Of a stretch of DNA of 64,000 nucleotides, positions 1-11,454 are shown one piece after another (position 1 is the first letter of the stretch; each line of letters opens with the position of its first letter). The notes beneath the pieces are model-generated. The model was given only the letters and a program-made list of their open reading frames with translations, was not told where the DNA came from and made no database searches. The position numbers were made by a program, and so were the translations under genes. Source of the DNA: Ilyonectria destructans (lineage: Eukaryota; Ascomycota; Sordariomycetes; Hypocreales; Nectriaceae); the NCBI GenBank assembly GCA_020740775.1, contig JAHEWK010000011.1, positions 1,674,001-1,738,000 of the forward strand, read 5' to 3'.

Positions 1-532
1 TAGGAAGGTCTCGATAGCTGTGTCGTTTTGAAGCGAAAATCAGGCAATGGCCGGGGCAGTTCATGGGCTTCAAGCCATAGTCGCCTTCTTCCTCTTCCTC
101 CGCCTTGCCCGTGTTGGTGTGATCTCCATCGCAGCACCCCGTATGGTCTGCATTCGGCTGCGGCGTATTCCCCGTCACCGAGTACATGTCGTCCGCATAG
201 TTCTGCAAATGTCCTGACTTGGCCCAAAGCGACTTCTTGTAGATGGTGGGGGTGATGACCTCTTCAAATCCATATCGCACGTATTGCTTCCTCAAAAAAT
301 CTACCAAGCGGTTGAATATTCGGGCGCCATTCGGGAGGAATATGGGAGATCCGGGGCTGTAGAGGGAGCTGATGAAGAGTTCTTGCTGGAGGCCGAGTTT
401 GCGATGATCAGGTGGTTCGCGCTGGTCGGGCTTCTGGGAGTAGGGGCGGCGCGAGGACAGACAAGCTGGACACGTCCATTGGCTTCTTCGCAAGGCCGGG
501 AGTGCCAACCGGGCGGTTCGTGAGCGTATCAT
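1..532 (-). CDS. MST1: Mitochondrial threonyl-tRNA synthetase, N-terminal part (runs off the left edge)
   Basis: Class II aminoacyl-tRNA synthetase that charges mitochondrial tRNA-Thr. Read on the minus strand from ATG 532-530, about 177 codons run to the window edge without a stop or intron. The first 35 residues are rich in Arg, Ser and Ala and lack acids, as expected for a matrix presequence. The catalytic core follows directly, with no TGS or editing domain, as in mitochondrial MST1. Visible core elements are FLPNGARIFNRLVDFLRK, RYGFEEVITPTIYKKSLW, the SGHLQNYADDMYSVTG block, and YGLKPMNCPGHCLIF with the conserved zinc-ligand Cys. An acidic, Cys/His/Asp-rich insert of about 29 codons (plus coordinates 83-169) separates SVTG from YGLKP. 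The gene is divergent from the karyopherin gene. Identity is firm; the C-terminal half and anticodon domain lie outside the window. Confidence 0.9.
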   Translation of the reverse strand, partial: MIRSRTARLALPALRRSQWTCPACLSSRRPYSQKPDQREPPDHRKLGLQQELFISSLYSPGSPIFLPNGARIFNRLVDFLRKQYVRYGFEEVITPTIYKKSLWAKSGHLQNYADDMYSVTGNTPQPNADHTGCCDGDHTNTGKAEEEEEGDYGLKPMNCPGHCLIFASKRHSYRDLP

Positions 533-1657
533 TGTCAAGCTGGACCACAATGGCGGCCAATGTTGCAATGACGAGGGATGAACCGATGCGCCAATCTTCA
601 CGACAAAATGCCAAAGTCGCAGTGGACGAATACTGTCGGCCAAAGCTCGTTTCCCCTTGTGGTCTAGCGCGTAGACTGGCACGCCAGGGTCCGCCTCCAC
701 GATTCCTAGCGCTTTGACAAGACAGCTGCATTGATGAAACAGAAGCGTCAGCGTCAACTGATGACAGCGGCACCAACCTAACTCTCGGCCTACGAGCCAG
801 AGCAACGCAATCCTCGGCATGTAAAACAAACGTAATCGGATAGTGTAATCAAATAAATATCCCATCCTTTATCATGATTATTTTGGTGGGCTTTTCAAGT
901 CCTTTACACCAAGCACCAACCCTCTACAGGGCTGACTGAGTTGCAGCTTGTGGCAGCGGTGTGCAGTGAGCTTGTGGAACAGAGACGCATGCGAATACTC
1001 ACAACGTTGAGTGCTTGTATCCCCCGCGAAAAAATCCCCGATGTCCATGGCTCGAGACCAGGATTCTCGGCAGCCAGGAAAACTTGGGCTAGAATAGCTT
1101 TGCTTAACCCTTGTTCTTGGAGCTGGTCGGGCGGAACCGAGGGATGGGCCACGGGTTCCTCGTCGACGTTGTATACCTGTAGCTGCATGCAGGCTTGGCG
1201 GGTTGCCTTCGGCACAAGACGTTGCGGTAGTCGAGTTTCCACACTGTCACCACACAAATTCTTCATGTAGAGTAAATGAACAAACTCGTCGATCAAACCT
1301 CTTCCAGTTTCACTCGTCTCCTATAAAATCTCCCCCCAGAAACTCTCCCAACAGCTCCCTTCTCCCCGGTGATGTTGACGGATCTCGTATTACCCCTCCA
1401 TATGATCCCGGAACCCCACCACAGCGATACCGAATTCACTGCCTAGTACGCCTGGACGGGGCAAAATTCCCCAACGCAGCCCATCCCTCTTCTCCCCTCC
1501 ACTCTTCACGTACTTCACGTACTTTACGTACTGTATCACTCCGCGGCCCGCAGTCCGCAGTCCGCCGTACCGCAGTCGAGCCTCGTGCTGTGAGCCTCGT
1601 GTTGCTGGTTCCATCGACCATTCCTGCCGCCCCTCTGGACGGCGCCCGGCACCAACC
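533..1657. other. Divergent intergenic region between MST1 and KAP120
   Basis: This 1.1 kb carries the promoters of two divergent genes. A TATA-like CTATAAAA lies at 1321-1328 on the plus strand. Three 9-bp tandem units of the type ACGTACTTC occupy 1508-1534. The KAP120 leader (1600-1657) is C-rich. A 130-codon minus-strand frame at 904-1296 is listed separately. Confidence 0.6.
904..1296 (-). CDS. Possible small unrecognised gene or exon (weak)
   Basis: A minus-strand frame of about 130 codons without a usual ATG start: its first codon is TTG, and the first in-frame ATG comes ten codons in. Its first two thirds have protein-like composition, with segments such as QLQVYNVDEEPVAHPSVPPD and ILAQVFLAAENPGLEPW. 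The last 30 codons look non-coding. A GTGAGT donor-like site follows the IQALNV codons, with a CAACTCAG acceptor-like site about 90 bases further on, so this could be one exon of a spliced gene. I recognise no family. It may equally be a chance frame inside the divergent promoter region. Confidence 0.25.
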   Translation of the reverse strand: MIDEFVHLLYMKNLCGDSVETRLPQRLVPKATRQACMQLQVYNVDEEPVAHPSVPPDQLQEQGLSKAILAQVFLAAENPGLEPWTSGIFSRGIQALNVVSIRMRLCSTSSLHTAATSCNSVSPVEGWCLV

Positions 1658-4600
1658 ATGAGCTTCGCCATCGAGGTTCCCGGCGACGCGAACCCGCTGA
1701 CCCTCCAGACGCTCTGCCAGGCCCTCCAGTCCGCCACTTCATCCGACTATGCACAGCGCCAGACCGCTGGCCAGCAACTCACCTCGTGGGAGCTGCAGTC
1801 CGGCTACTATTCTTCGTTACAGGTAGGGTTTCCAGTTCCCAGAGTGCTTCCGTGTTCTGTGACTAACGAATGCACTTACAGGCCATCTACCTCGACAAGT
1901 CCCTCCCCGTCGACATCCGCTTTCTCGCCGTCATCCAGCTTAAGAACGGCATCGATCGGTATTGGCGACTTTATGCACAGGTCAAGAACAGCATCAAGCC
2001 GGAGGAAAAGGCTCTCATCCGTCAACGCCTATTCCAGGGGACCATCGAAGAGGAGGAGTCGAACCTCGCTTTACACAACGCACTGGTGGTCGCCAAGGTT
2101 GTCAGGATCGACTATCCCTCCCAGTGGCCGGACGCACTAGGAAGCATCATCGAACTTCTTCGTTCTTCTCGAAATGGTAGCCAGAAGCATCTACATGGAG
2201 TGTTGCAGATCCTCCTGCGAGTCGTCAAGGAGCTCGGAACCGCCAGGCTACGAAAGTCCCAAACTGACCTGCAGGCCGTCACACCTGAAATCGTCCATGT
2301 CTTGTCAGAGATTTACGCCGAAAAGTCTACGGCATGGGTTGGCTACCTCAGTGGTGGACAGGGAAACAGTGGCGAAGCAGATGTAGCTATGCTGAACAGC
2401 TTGTTTTCCCTCAAGATTCTCCGCCGCCTAGTCATTCTCGGTTACGAGCGGCCCCATGGAGACAAGACGGTCGAGCAGTTCTGGACCATGTCACAGAACC
2501 AATTCGGTCAACTCCTCAACTTTGTGAGCCACGACTCAACGGTGCCACCCCAGTACCAAGACGTCGTCGGCAAGCATCTCCTCCAGTTCACCAAACTCCA
2601 CATCGACATGTCGGAACAACATGCTGCCAGCTTTGCTGTCCTTCCCAACTCCCTCTCCTTGGTTCATGCATATTGGGATCTCGTTGCAAAGTTCGCTGAA
2701 GTCTTTGACAAGTCTGGCGGTATTCGACAAGGCTCTGGGGAAGCAGGCACGGCAAAATCAAAGGTCGAAGGTCCCCTCCTCGAGAGACTAGCGCTCAAGG
2801 GCCTTTTGCTGCTTCGAGCATGCGTTAGGATTGGCTTCCAGCATGTGCAAACATTCAAATACCGGACCCCAGAGACCAAGGCAGAGCAGGAACAAGCCAG
2901 GGATATCATCAAGACCCAACTGCTGAAGCCCGATCTTGTCGTCCAAATTGTCAACGCTATCATCACTCATCTCTTTGTCTTCCGCAAGGCGGATTTGGAC
3001 GCTTGGGAGGAGGATCCCGAAGATTGGGAGCAACAGGAGCAGAGCGAGGGAAGTGCCTACGAATGGGAGGTGCGCCCCTGCGCTGAGAAGCTCTTCCTTG
3101 ACCTTCTCACAAACTACAAAGACCTCTTAATCCCCCCTCTGCTGTCGTATTTCCAGACTGCGCAGGCTCCCCAGGCTGATATCGCCACCAAGGAGGCGGT
3201 GTATACGGCCATGGGCCTTGCAGCGGCTCATGTCTTCAATGTTTTCGACTTTGATTCCGTACTAGCCTCTACCATTGTTAACGACGCCCAGCAACAAGGC
3301 GGTTTGTGCATGGTGTTGCGACGACGGATAGCTATCCTCGTCAGCCAGTGGGCTCCTGTCAAGCTGGACGATTCCAGTCGGCCGTTAGTCTACCAGATCT
3401 TCCAACACTTTCTAAATCCGGAGGACCAAAACAACGACCTGGTCGTTCGAATCACGGCGGCCCGACAACTACGCTGGATTGCCGATGAGCTTGACTTCAG
3501 TGTCGAGGCATTCCTACCCTATACGTCCAACGTCCTGGCCCAGCTCATCAACCTCATCCAGAACGTGGATGTCGACGAGACCAAACTTGCGATTCTCGAG
3601 TCCATTAGAATCCTTGTGACCAGGATGGAAGAGCAGGTATCTCAGTTCGGAGACCAGCTTATGGCTGCTCTTCCTGGTGTCTGGGAGAACTCTGGCACGG
3701 AAGAATACATGATTAAGCAAGCGGTCATTGCCATCTTTGCTGCACTGGTCATGAGTATGGGTAGCAACTCTCAGCGCTACCAGCACTTTATGGTGCCACT
3801 GCTATCTGAAGCCGCACGTCGGGGATCTGACTTGCATGTCCACCTAATCGATGAGTCGCTGGAGCTGTGGAATTCCATCCTGATGCAGAGCAACCCACCT
3901 CTAGCACCCGAAGTGATCAACCTCGCCGAGTTGGCGCTCCCACTTCTGGAATACCAACCCGAAACAGCTTCACAAGCCCTCTCCGCCATCGAATCCTATG
4001 TCCTCCTTGCTCCCAGTGCGATGTTGGAAGACAGACTACGACGACCAACTCTAATGGCCTTGTCAGGGGCCCTTGACTCGAGAAGTCGCGAGCATGTTCG
4101 CCTTGCTACGGTTTGCATCGAATACCTTATCAGGACCGCTGTCGAGCTAGGGGGTTCAAATGGCGTCTCGGTGATTATGCATGACATGGTTGAGATTGGA
4201 TTCATGAACAAGATTCTAGAGAACCTGCACGACTCTTGGGAGGCACACCAGACCACGGGTCCCAACCGGAAAGTCAGCAAACTCAACACTGTCACAGAAG
4301 GAGACTACCTCGCGGTCCTCGCACGACTGGCACTGGCGGAACCCACCCTATTCGCGCAGATGCTGACGAATTTCGGCCCTCTAGAACAGGTCTGGGGCTG
4401 GCTGTCGGCTGAGTGGTTTTCATATCTGTCGAACATGGACCACATCGAGCGACAGAAGCTCTTCCTCTTGGGTCTCACCCGCCTATTGGAACTGCCCTCA
4501 CCGATGCAGGAACTCGTGCTGGGCAAGCTTCAGGAATACTTTGACATGTGGACCAACGCGATTTCGGAGCTGCAGGACGGCGTGGCCAACGGCACCGACA

Positions 4601-4845
4601 CGCTGATCTGGGGTCCCCTAGAGGCGGGCGAGTATGATACCCCGAAGATCGTGGCGGAGCGCGAGGGACTCGCCAAGGACCCGGTGCATACTGTTCACGC
4701 GTTTGAGTTCGTAAAGGTGCGACTCCAGGACTTGGTGGCCCGCGTCGGAGGCGATGCTGCATTTGAAGAGCAGTGGGCTTCCAATGTCGACAAGGAGCTG
4801 ATTGCAAGGTTCCAAGCCCTGGCGAGTGCGGTGCAGCAGCAATGA
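1658..4845 (+). CDS. KAP120: Karyopherin KAP120 / importin-11 family nuclear transport receptor
   Basis: Importin-beta family receptor that carries cargo through the nuclear pore under Ran-GTP control; yeast Kap120 and human importin-11 are the relatives. Exons are 1658-1822 and 1882-4845, with a 59-nt intron whose branch point is GACTAAC, giving 1042 residues (yeast Kap120 is about 1030). The N-terminal importin-beta domain includes QQLTSWELQSGYYSSLQ and the family signature AVIQLKNGIDRYWR. The rest is HEAT-like helical repeat. The acidic stretch WEEDPEDWEQQEQSEG lies where this subfamily has its acidic loop. The start was chosen because it opens the N-terminal HEAT helix and splices in phase 0. 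The 3' end converges on the MDR gene 238 bp away. Confidence 0.92.
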
Positions 4846-5083
4846 AGAAGGTGGGCATTGGCGCAAGGGAGTGTGGGATTATGAAGATGAGTTTACTATT
4901 GAACGACGAGATGACCGAATAGACCATGATTATCAAGGGATTTGTGTGAACAGTTTTGTATGAATCAGAGTATCGCCTCTATCGTGACCCATTTGGGCGA
5001 GTTGCAGAGCGAGATGTTACAGGTCAACACTACGTATCTTAGACATCTAGCTTGTCTAATACGGCTTTATTCCCACTTACACA

Positions 5084-6287
5084 TCACAGCTTGCTCTCTC
5101 CCTCCTGAGGAACCTTCACCACCACCTTTCCCCACGTCCCTCTCCCTCCCAGGGCCACCAGCGCATCCGCAACCCTTTCCAGGCCGACAAACTCCTCGTC
5201 GGCGTACTCGGTGCCGCGCAGCTTGCCCTCCTTGACCAGGTCCATGATGCCCTCCCACACGCGCGGGATCGTCTCACGCTCGTTGAGCGTGTAGGCGCCC
5301 CAGTGGATGCCCACCAGCGCAATATTCTTGAGTAGCACCTTGTTCATGGCCACCTTTTCGATGCGGCCCGCCGCAAAACCCACGATCAGGATGCGCCCGT
5401 TCCACGCCGTGCACTTAGTCGAGAGGTCGACCAGCCCGACCGGGTCGTACACGATGTCGACGCCCCGCGATGACGGCGTCAGGGCCTTGACCTTGGCCGG
5501 CCAGCTGGCGTCGTTGTAAGAGACGACGTGGTCGGCGCCAAAGGACTTGGCAATGTCGAGCTTACGCTGCGTTGAGGCCGTCGCGATGACGGTGGCACCA
5601 AACGCCTTGGCCACTATTAAACCGTCAGCCATGAACCAGGTCCCTTCTAATCACACTATCAGCTTACCCTGCACGGCCGCAAGACCGACGCCGCCCGCCG
5701 CAGCATGCACCAGGACGGTGTCGCCCTTCTTGATGCCGGCCCTCACGACCAGCGCGCCGTAGCTCGTGGGCGCCGTGACGAACAGGCCCGCGGCTTCCTG
5801 GAAGCCCCAGCCCGGCGGCACGGGCAGCAGGGACGACTCCTTTGCGCAGACCTTTGTGGCAAAGGCGCCCTGGTGTGCGCCGAAGACGCGCGAGCCCGGC
5901 GGGAACTTGCCGTTCTTTGGCCCGGAGATGACGGTACCGGCAAACTCGGAGCCGGCTACCCAGGGAAAGGCTGTAGCGGAGGGTGTCAGTGAGAAGACCT
6001 TGGAGCAATAGGGAGGATTGCGAGGGGACAGTACGCGGCTGGCTCTGATATTTGCCCTGGACTTGCAGGATGTCGAAGAAGTTGGCTGCGGCGGCGTGGA
6101 CTTGGATGAGATAGTCATCGCCCTTGGGGACGGGATCAGGCAGGTCCTGGACCTTGAGCTCGCTGGGGCCCTAAAATCGAACATCAGCGCTGTTTGGTCG
6201 GATACGATCCCATCTCTCAAATGAGCGGGCATCAGGAAATGGTTCGACACGGACCTTGACATATTCCTTGATCTGGATTCCACGCAT
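5084..6287 (-). CDS. Quinone oxidoreductase-type MDR family protein (NADPH-dependent)
   Basis: Medium-chain dehydrogenase/reductase of the zinc-independent quinone oxidoreductase class; the family reduces quinones or enones with NADPH, and the exact substrate is not evident. Four exons on the minus strand: 6287-6255, 6170-6035, 5970-5668 and 5613-5084, giving 333 residues. The GroES-like N-terminal half includes ANFFDILQVQGKYQ and PFPWVAGSEFAG. The Rossmann cofactor motif HAAAGGVGLAAVQ is at about residues 144-157, followed by KSFGADHVVSY and the DIVYDPVG block. Structural zinc cysteines are absent, which fits the quinone oxidoreductase branch. The first exon has only 11 codons and its donor is the weak GTCCGT; the join was chosen because it restores the expected EYVKGPSELKV start and keeps the frame. 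Confidence 0.88.
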
Positions 6288-7086
6288 GATGGGCGGGTGG
6301 GATAGGCCGACAGGAATCAATTAATTACGAGAACCGGGTCTGGATGGGGAGAAGTTCTCAGCAGTATACGTTATGATCAATGGAAATCAGAATAGAGATC
6401 AGAGATCAGAGATCAGAAACCGGGGGAATGCTGGCATTTAACAATGACAAATTGACCGACCTGCTAGATCCGGGGTTCGTCTGGGGTAGCAACCGCTTCA
6501 GATCGCGGGGCCCAGCGCGAGCCGAGGCATCTCTGGCTATGCGCCGAACAGCGCCACTCAGCGTCTGTCAGCCTAGGGGAGGATCTGATCGGCGCGGCGG
6601 GCGTTGCAAGGTGTTCCAATCAGGGTTACATAAATCCTTTGGGCGAACGCCTCAATTAGGTTAATTTTATCGAAGCCACGAGGTTGCTTGTTTGTTAGTC
6701 GACAGGGCCGTTTAGCCTACGGCACCTTATCATGATGGCGTTGTTACAGCTTCTCATGATGAGGTGAAAACACCACCGCCACATTCAATCAAGTTATGCC
6801 GTATCTCAAGGCATTTCCACAGTTCTTATAAGAGTTGTTTAATTTTGACTTGCTCGTCAATGCTTGATATCATAACAGCATCATACTAATCCCTCGAGAG
6901 GTATGCCCTGTTCTCGCCCAGGAGCCTCCAGCACCGCCCCAGCTCCAGACTGTTATTACTCAACTTGCCCGGAATTGATTGCTTCCACAAGACGCCGACA
7001 TGAAAGCGTGCCTTGCCATCAACAACAAGACCGGCAAGGCTCCATATTCAGGCCCAATTCCTTCTTGTATCTCTCCGCCTCACGCC
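6288..7086. other. Intergenic: MDR-gene promoter and DSK2 3' flank
   Basis: An 800-bp spacer between two minus-strand genes. It holds three perfect 7-bp tandem units (AGAGATC) at 6394-6414 and an AT-rich stretch around 6660-6890. No coding exon is recognised. Confidence 0.6.
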
Positions 7087-8458
7087 TCACGACTCACTCA
7101 GAAGGTGCTCAATGGCGCCTTGGACGCTTCCTCCGCTGCGCCTCAGGGCCGCAACGTTTCTATCGAAGTCGAAGAATCCCATGTCATTTAGCTGACGCAG
7201 CTGTTCCGCATAGCGCTCCTCCGGGGGTCGGTTGTCTGCAGGCGCTGCGGGCGCGGCTCCTCCTCCCATCATTTGCATCATTTGCTGCATCATCTCGGGG
7301 CTCATTCCGAAGGGGCTCGGCTGGGCACCTCCTGGGGGGGCAAACAGTGCCGCGAATGGGTTCCCCGCAGGTGGGCTCGATGTACCCTGGCCGGGAGTGC
7401 TTCCTGCCGCCGCCGGTGTTTCCGTCGTGCCTTGGCTGGGCGTCGTTCCTGACCCAGCCTGAGGAGTAGCTGTCTGGGCTGGGGGTTGACCTCCGAATGG
7501 GTGCGTTCCTCCCATCGCGTTCAAGCCCTGAAGCTGTTGTAGCATCTGAGCAATGTTCGGTTGGGCGCCATCCCCGCCTTGCTGGCCGCCCATCATACCG
7601 GGCATCATGAAGGGGTTGAGGAACGGGTTCTGCTGGTTCTGATTGGCGCTTGCAGGATCGGTGGCGCCAGGTGCAGCTCCCTCGGGGCTCGTATCCGTGG
7701 CGCCAGGAGCCGGGAAACCCCCCTCGCCGCCTCGCATGTTCCGCTGCATGCGCATAGCCTGACCCATCATCTGAGGATTGCTCATCATCTGTCGCATGAA
7801 GGGTGATGTTATGATCTCTCGGGCGTTGGGCATATTTCTTAGCATCGGGTTTGAGTCGATGAGCATGTTGACGAAGTCGGGGTTGTTGAGGGCCTCGTTC
7901 ATGGACTGCTGGACGTTGGGGTCGGACATCAGGCGCTGAATGCGCTCCTCATCCATGGGAGGGCCCATCTGGAAGGATGGTGGTTAGCATTGTGACACAG
8001 TCGTCATGGGCGGGTGCACTTACACCACCGTCGGGTCCAAACATGTCGAGACCCGGGAGGTTGATCTGGTGGCCAGCGTATCGAGCGCCAGTCAAGCCAG
8101 CCAAGGGGTTGTTAGCAGTACCAGAGGCCATGTTGGTAGGCACGGCCGGGGGCGTAGAGGTAGACGATGCGGAGGCGGGCTGGGTCTGGTTGCTGGCAGC
8201 GCTCTTGACCATGTGGATAGTGTTGTTGTGCTTGATCTTGTAGTTGCTGAGGGGGTCGTCGTTCTTCATGACGCGGCCGGAGTAGATCAGGCGTTGCCGC
8301 TCGACGGGGACGTTCTCGAGGTCCTGGCCGGCCAGCTTGGTCTTGAGTTCGAGGACGGTGGCAGCCTCGGACATGGTGATGGAGTGGGTGGTGTCAGACG
8401 AGGTCTTGACCTTGAAGGTGACTTGAGCGTCGCCGCTCGACTCGGCGTTATCGGCCAT
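7087..8458 (-). CDS. DSK2: Ubiquilin DSK2, UBL-UBA proteasome shuttle
   Basis: Shuttle factor that carries ubiquitinated clients to the proteasome: the ubiquitin-like domain docks on the proteasome and the UBA domain binds ubiquitin chains. Two exons on the minus strand (8458-8024 and 7968-7087) are joined across a 55-nt GTAAGT intron, giving 438 residues. The UBL is at about residues 12-88 (KSASNQT ends it), with RQRLIYSGRVMKNDD as its core. The STI1-like region is Met/Asn/Gln-rich (MNEALNNPDFVNMLIDSNP, then RQMMSNPQMM). A low-complexity Gly/Pro/Gln/Met linker follows. The UBA at about residues 390-435 contains PEERYAEQLRQLNDMGFFD and GAIEHLLSES at the extreme C terminus. Length and domain order match the family. 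Confidence 0.95.
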
Positions 8459-9861
8459 GGCGACGGGTGAGGGAGGAGGGAGAGCGGGGGAGGCGCTGAG
8501 GAGATCGAGGCTGGGTGTTGAAGCCGGACAGAACGGGATGGGACGGGATGGAACCAGAGAGTACGCGGACAGGACGCGGAGAGTGGGAGGTTATGGCGGG
8601 ACCAGGGATCGCGCGGGGACGGTTGTCGCGATGAGGGATGAGGCTACCAGGCAGAAGAGGGGGAGGGGGGGTGGCAGGGTAGCAGCGCAGTGGTGGACGA
8701 GCTGCGGCGGCGGACGTAGCGTTAGACGATGCTGTAGCTGGTGTTGGCGATGTTGGTGCGAAGGTTAGGTTGCGGGCGAGGCTGAGAGGCAACGTGGGGT
8801 GAGGCGAGGTCGGGAAGTCCGCCGAGCTGGGAGTTGCCGTTGGAGGTTTGAGGCGGGTGCGGTTGGCGGTGCGGTGCGGCGGTGCCACCCTGGAGCAGTT
8901 GCTGGCGGGGAGCTGGCGATGGCAATGGAGATACGTATGCGCCGGCCGTGGTTGGTGGTTGGGTGAGCGCAACGTGGGGCAGCAGCTGCAGCGCTGGCTG
9001 GCTTCCAATGGCGCCCTGTGCTACTGGAGCCGGTACCTACGCGATTCTGTGCAGTTGCGTTTGCAGTTGCAGTCGTAGCGGGCACAGTGACAACCGGAGG
9101 GGAGGGATTGGGCAAGTACTAAGACAATAACGCGGTTTTTTCTTTTCTTCCTCGGTCCCTTTTTGGCTCATTAATGAGGATCTAGAAGGCGAAGAATTCT
9201 ATACTCAAGTTATCTTACAAAGCGCCGTCTTTTGGGGCACGCAATCCGCTGTTCCATTGCTGTCCACCGTCTTCTCTCGCCAGATAGCACCCAACAGCTC
9301 CAGCCATTTACCTACCAATCTCGGATAGTCCATTGCCCCGGCGGAGGCAGGGTTCCATAGGCTCGGCCCAAGTCGCCAATTCCGTCACCCAACAATCAGT
9401 AACCAATAACGGACAGACGGCTAACATGATGTATATCCACAAGTGTTGCTGTTTAGACGTCCATGGCAAAAGTAAACATTCATTCCATTATACCTGATTA
9501 TTCTGGTTCTGGCAACGGCTGCCATGCTCCAACTTCCAGCTGTTGGTGACAGCTGTCTAGGGTAGGCGGATGACAAAAGATGCTGGCATATGCGATAGTG
9601 TTATAGTGGGGTCCTGAACAACCTCACCGAGACCGTCTAAACTCATTCGCTCAAACCACAACCTGCACTTCTGCATCGCCAATATAAAGCCTCTGGCGTC
9701 TCATTTGCCCAAGGCGCATAATTGCGAGCACCCAGCGAACACGGAGCTACCTGGGGTGCGCCATACCCCGCTGTAACCCACCCCGCTGCATGCAATTCTT
9801 TGAGCCCGCTCATGACGGCACCCGAACATGAGAAAGTGCACCGTATGAATCGCCGCCCACC
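8459..9861. other. Divergent intergenic region between DSK2 and NPR2
   Basis: A 1.4-kb shared upstream region. The half next to DSK2 (8460-9100) is strongly G-rich on the plus strand, meaning a C-rich leader for DSK2. The half next to NPR2 is AT-richer. Long open frames here follow from the base bias and resemble no protein I know. Confidence 0.6.
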
Positions 9862-11302
9862 ATGATTCAAGGCATATTCTACGCGAGATTCTTTCCCCAG
9901 GAAGGTGAGAACCCCCGCCAATTGGCCTTTATCTGCGTGGCTCTCTTCATGGTTGCGCATTGCGTCATATCGCATCGCCTCGTATATTACATCTCATCGC
10001 CAACGTGAATACTCACACCATATCCAGGCCCCAAAATCGTCGCCCAGTCGCCAGCCGGGTGCATCACGCCTGTCGAGAGCTCTACCAAAGCTCCCCTCAT
10101 CGACTTCGACGTCCTGCAAGAGTACATCATCCCGCGCCAGGCCTTCTGCAACCGCTACCTGACCATCAACACCCCCGATGGCAAGTACGCCGTCCTGGGC
10201 TATCCCGTCGTTATCCCCCACACAAAGTACCTCCGCAATGAGTTCATCTTCAACTTCGGGCTCGTCCTCGATGCCGACGAGGACCAGATGCCCTATGAAC
10301 GCGTTGTCCGCCGCCTGGCATCCACCTTCTCCGAGATGGAGAAGCAGAATGAGTACCTGAGCCAGAACGAGGGGAGAGGCTGCGGTCCTCTTGGCTGCGG
10401 CATTGGGGGCGGCGGGAGACGACCCATTGATAGTTTACTCCAGATTGTCAAGGAGGACTTGGACACCTACGGAGAGTGCATGATTCCCGTTGGTAAGCTT
10501 ACCCTAGTCCTGATAAGATGGCCATAATGACTGACACCGCACCACAGACGAGGCCAACACCATCAACATGAAGCTATTCCCCCACCACCTCCAACCGCCC
10601 GTGGTCAAAGGCTGGCACGTTCCGGTCCCCAAAACTAAGCTTACCGAAATCGTCGACCCGACCTGGGACCTCACCCTACAAAAGGTCATCTCCCATATCG
10701 ACGGCGTCTCCGACGTCCGCCGCATCGCCCACGCCGCAAACGTCTCACTCGACCTCGCCAAGACGGCCCTCCGCCACCTTCTCTACTACGATACCATCCT
10801 CCTCCTTGACATGTTCTTCTTCGGCGCCTGCTACGCACTGCGCCCGGGAATCCACGACTTCATCGGCAACGTTGACGGTATGGTCGACGAGTGCGCGGCC
10901 TACGTATCCCACGGCCGCGGGCGTGTCAGCAACTACCACCTCATCAAGCTCATGTCCACCTTCGTACAAGGCCGCACCATAATGGAGTGGCTCAAGGGCC
11001 ACCAGGATTCCGGCTTCGAGGTCCTGAGGTATGTCGATGTCCGCCGGTTCGTCCAGTTCGGCATCATCAAGGGCTGCCTCTACCGCGTACACAAGTACGT
11101 CGTCTCAAAGCAGTACCTGGCCGCGCTGGCATCCGGCCAGAGCCGTCCAATGTCGGGAGGAGATCCTCTGCAAAAGTACACGGATGGGTGTCACCACTTT
11201 GAACAGATCATCACGGAGCAGAACCTCACAGAAAGCGAAATCATGGAGAAGCTCAAGGCGCTACCTGTTCCTAAAGGGGACTTGACTGTCCTCTACCAAT
11301 AA
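9862..11302 (+). CDS. NPR2: Nitrogen permease regulator 2 (NPR2/NPRL2), SEACIT/GATOR1 subunit
   Basis: Subunit of the SEACIT/GATOR1 complex, which inhibits TORC1 under amino-acid limitation at the vacuole. Exons are 9862-9904, 10028-10492 and 10548-11302, giving 420 residues. The first exon encodes only 14 codons plus one base (IFYARFFPQEG), and joins GPKIVAQSP across a 123-nt intron. Family landmarks are YLTINTPDGKYAVLGYPVV, FIFNFGLVLD, VDEANTINMKLFPHHLQPP, ALRHLLYYDTILLLDMFFF and VDVRRFVQFGIIKGCLYRVH near the C terminus. A short Gly/Cys-rich insert (RGCGPLGCGIGGGGRR) precedes the IDSLLQIVKEDL helix. The gene converges on the tyrosyl-tRNA synthetase with 152 bp between stop codons. Confidence 0.9.
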
Positions 11303-11454
11303 GGGCGGATATTATGGAAGGACAGAGAAAAGTAGGAGTGAACTTTTGTAGAGTTATTATTTACATCAAGTCTATGGTATCATCCAGAATACAATAGTGT
11401 ACAGTGTATCTTACAGGGTGTGGTCGAGCCAAGATTCGCACGTCTTTGGCCTCC

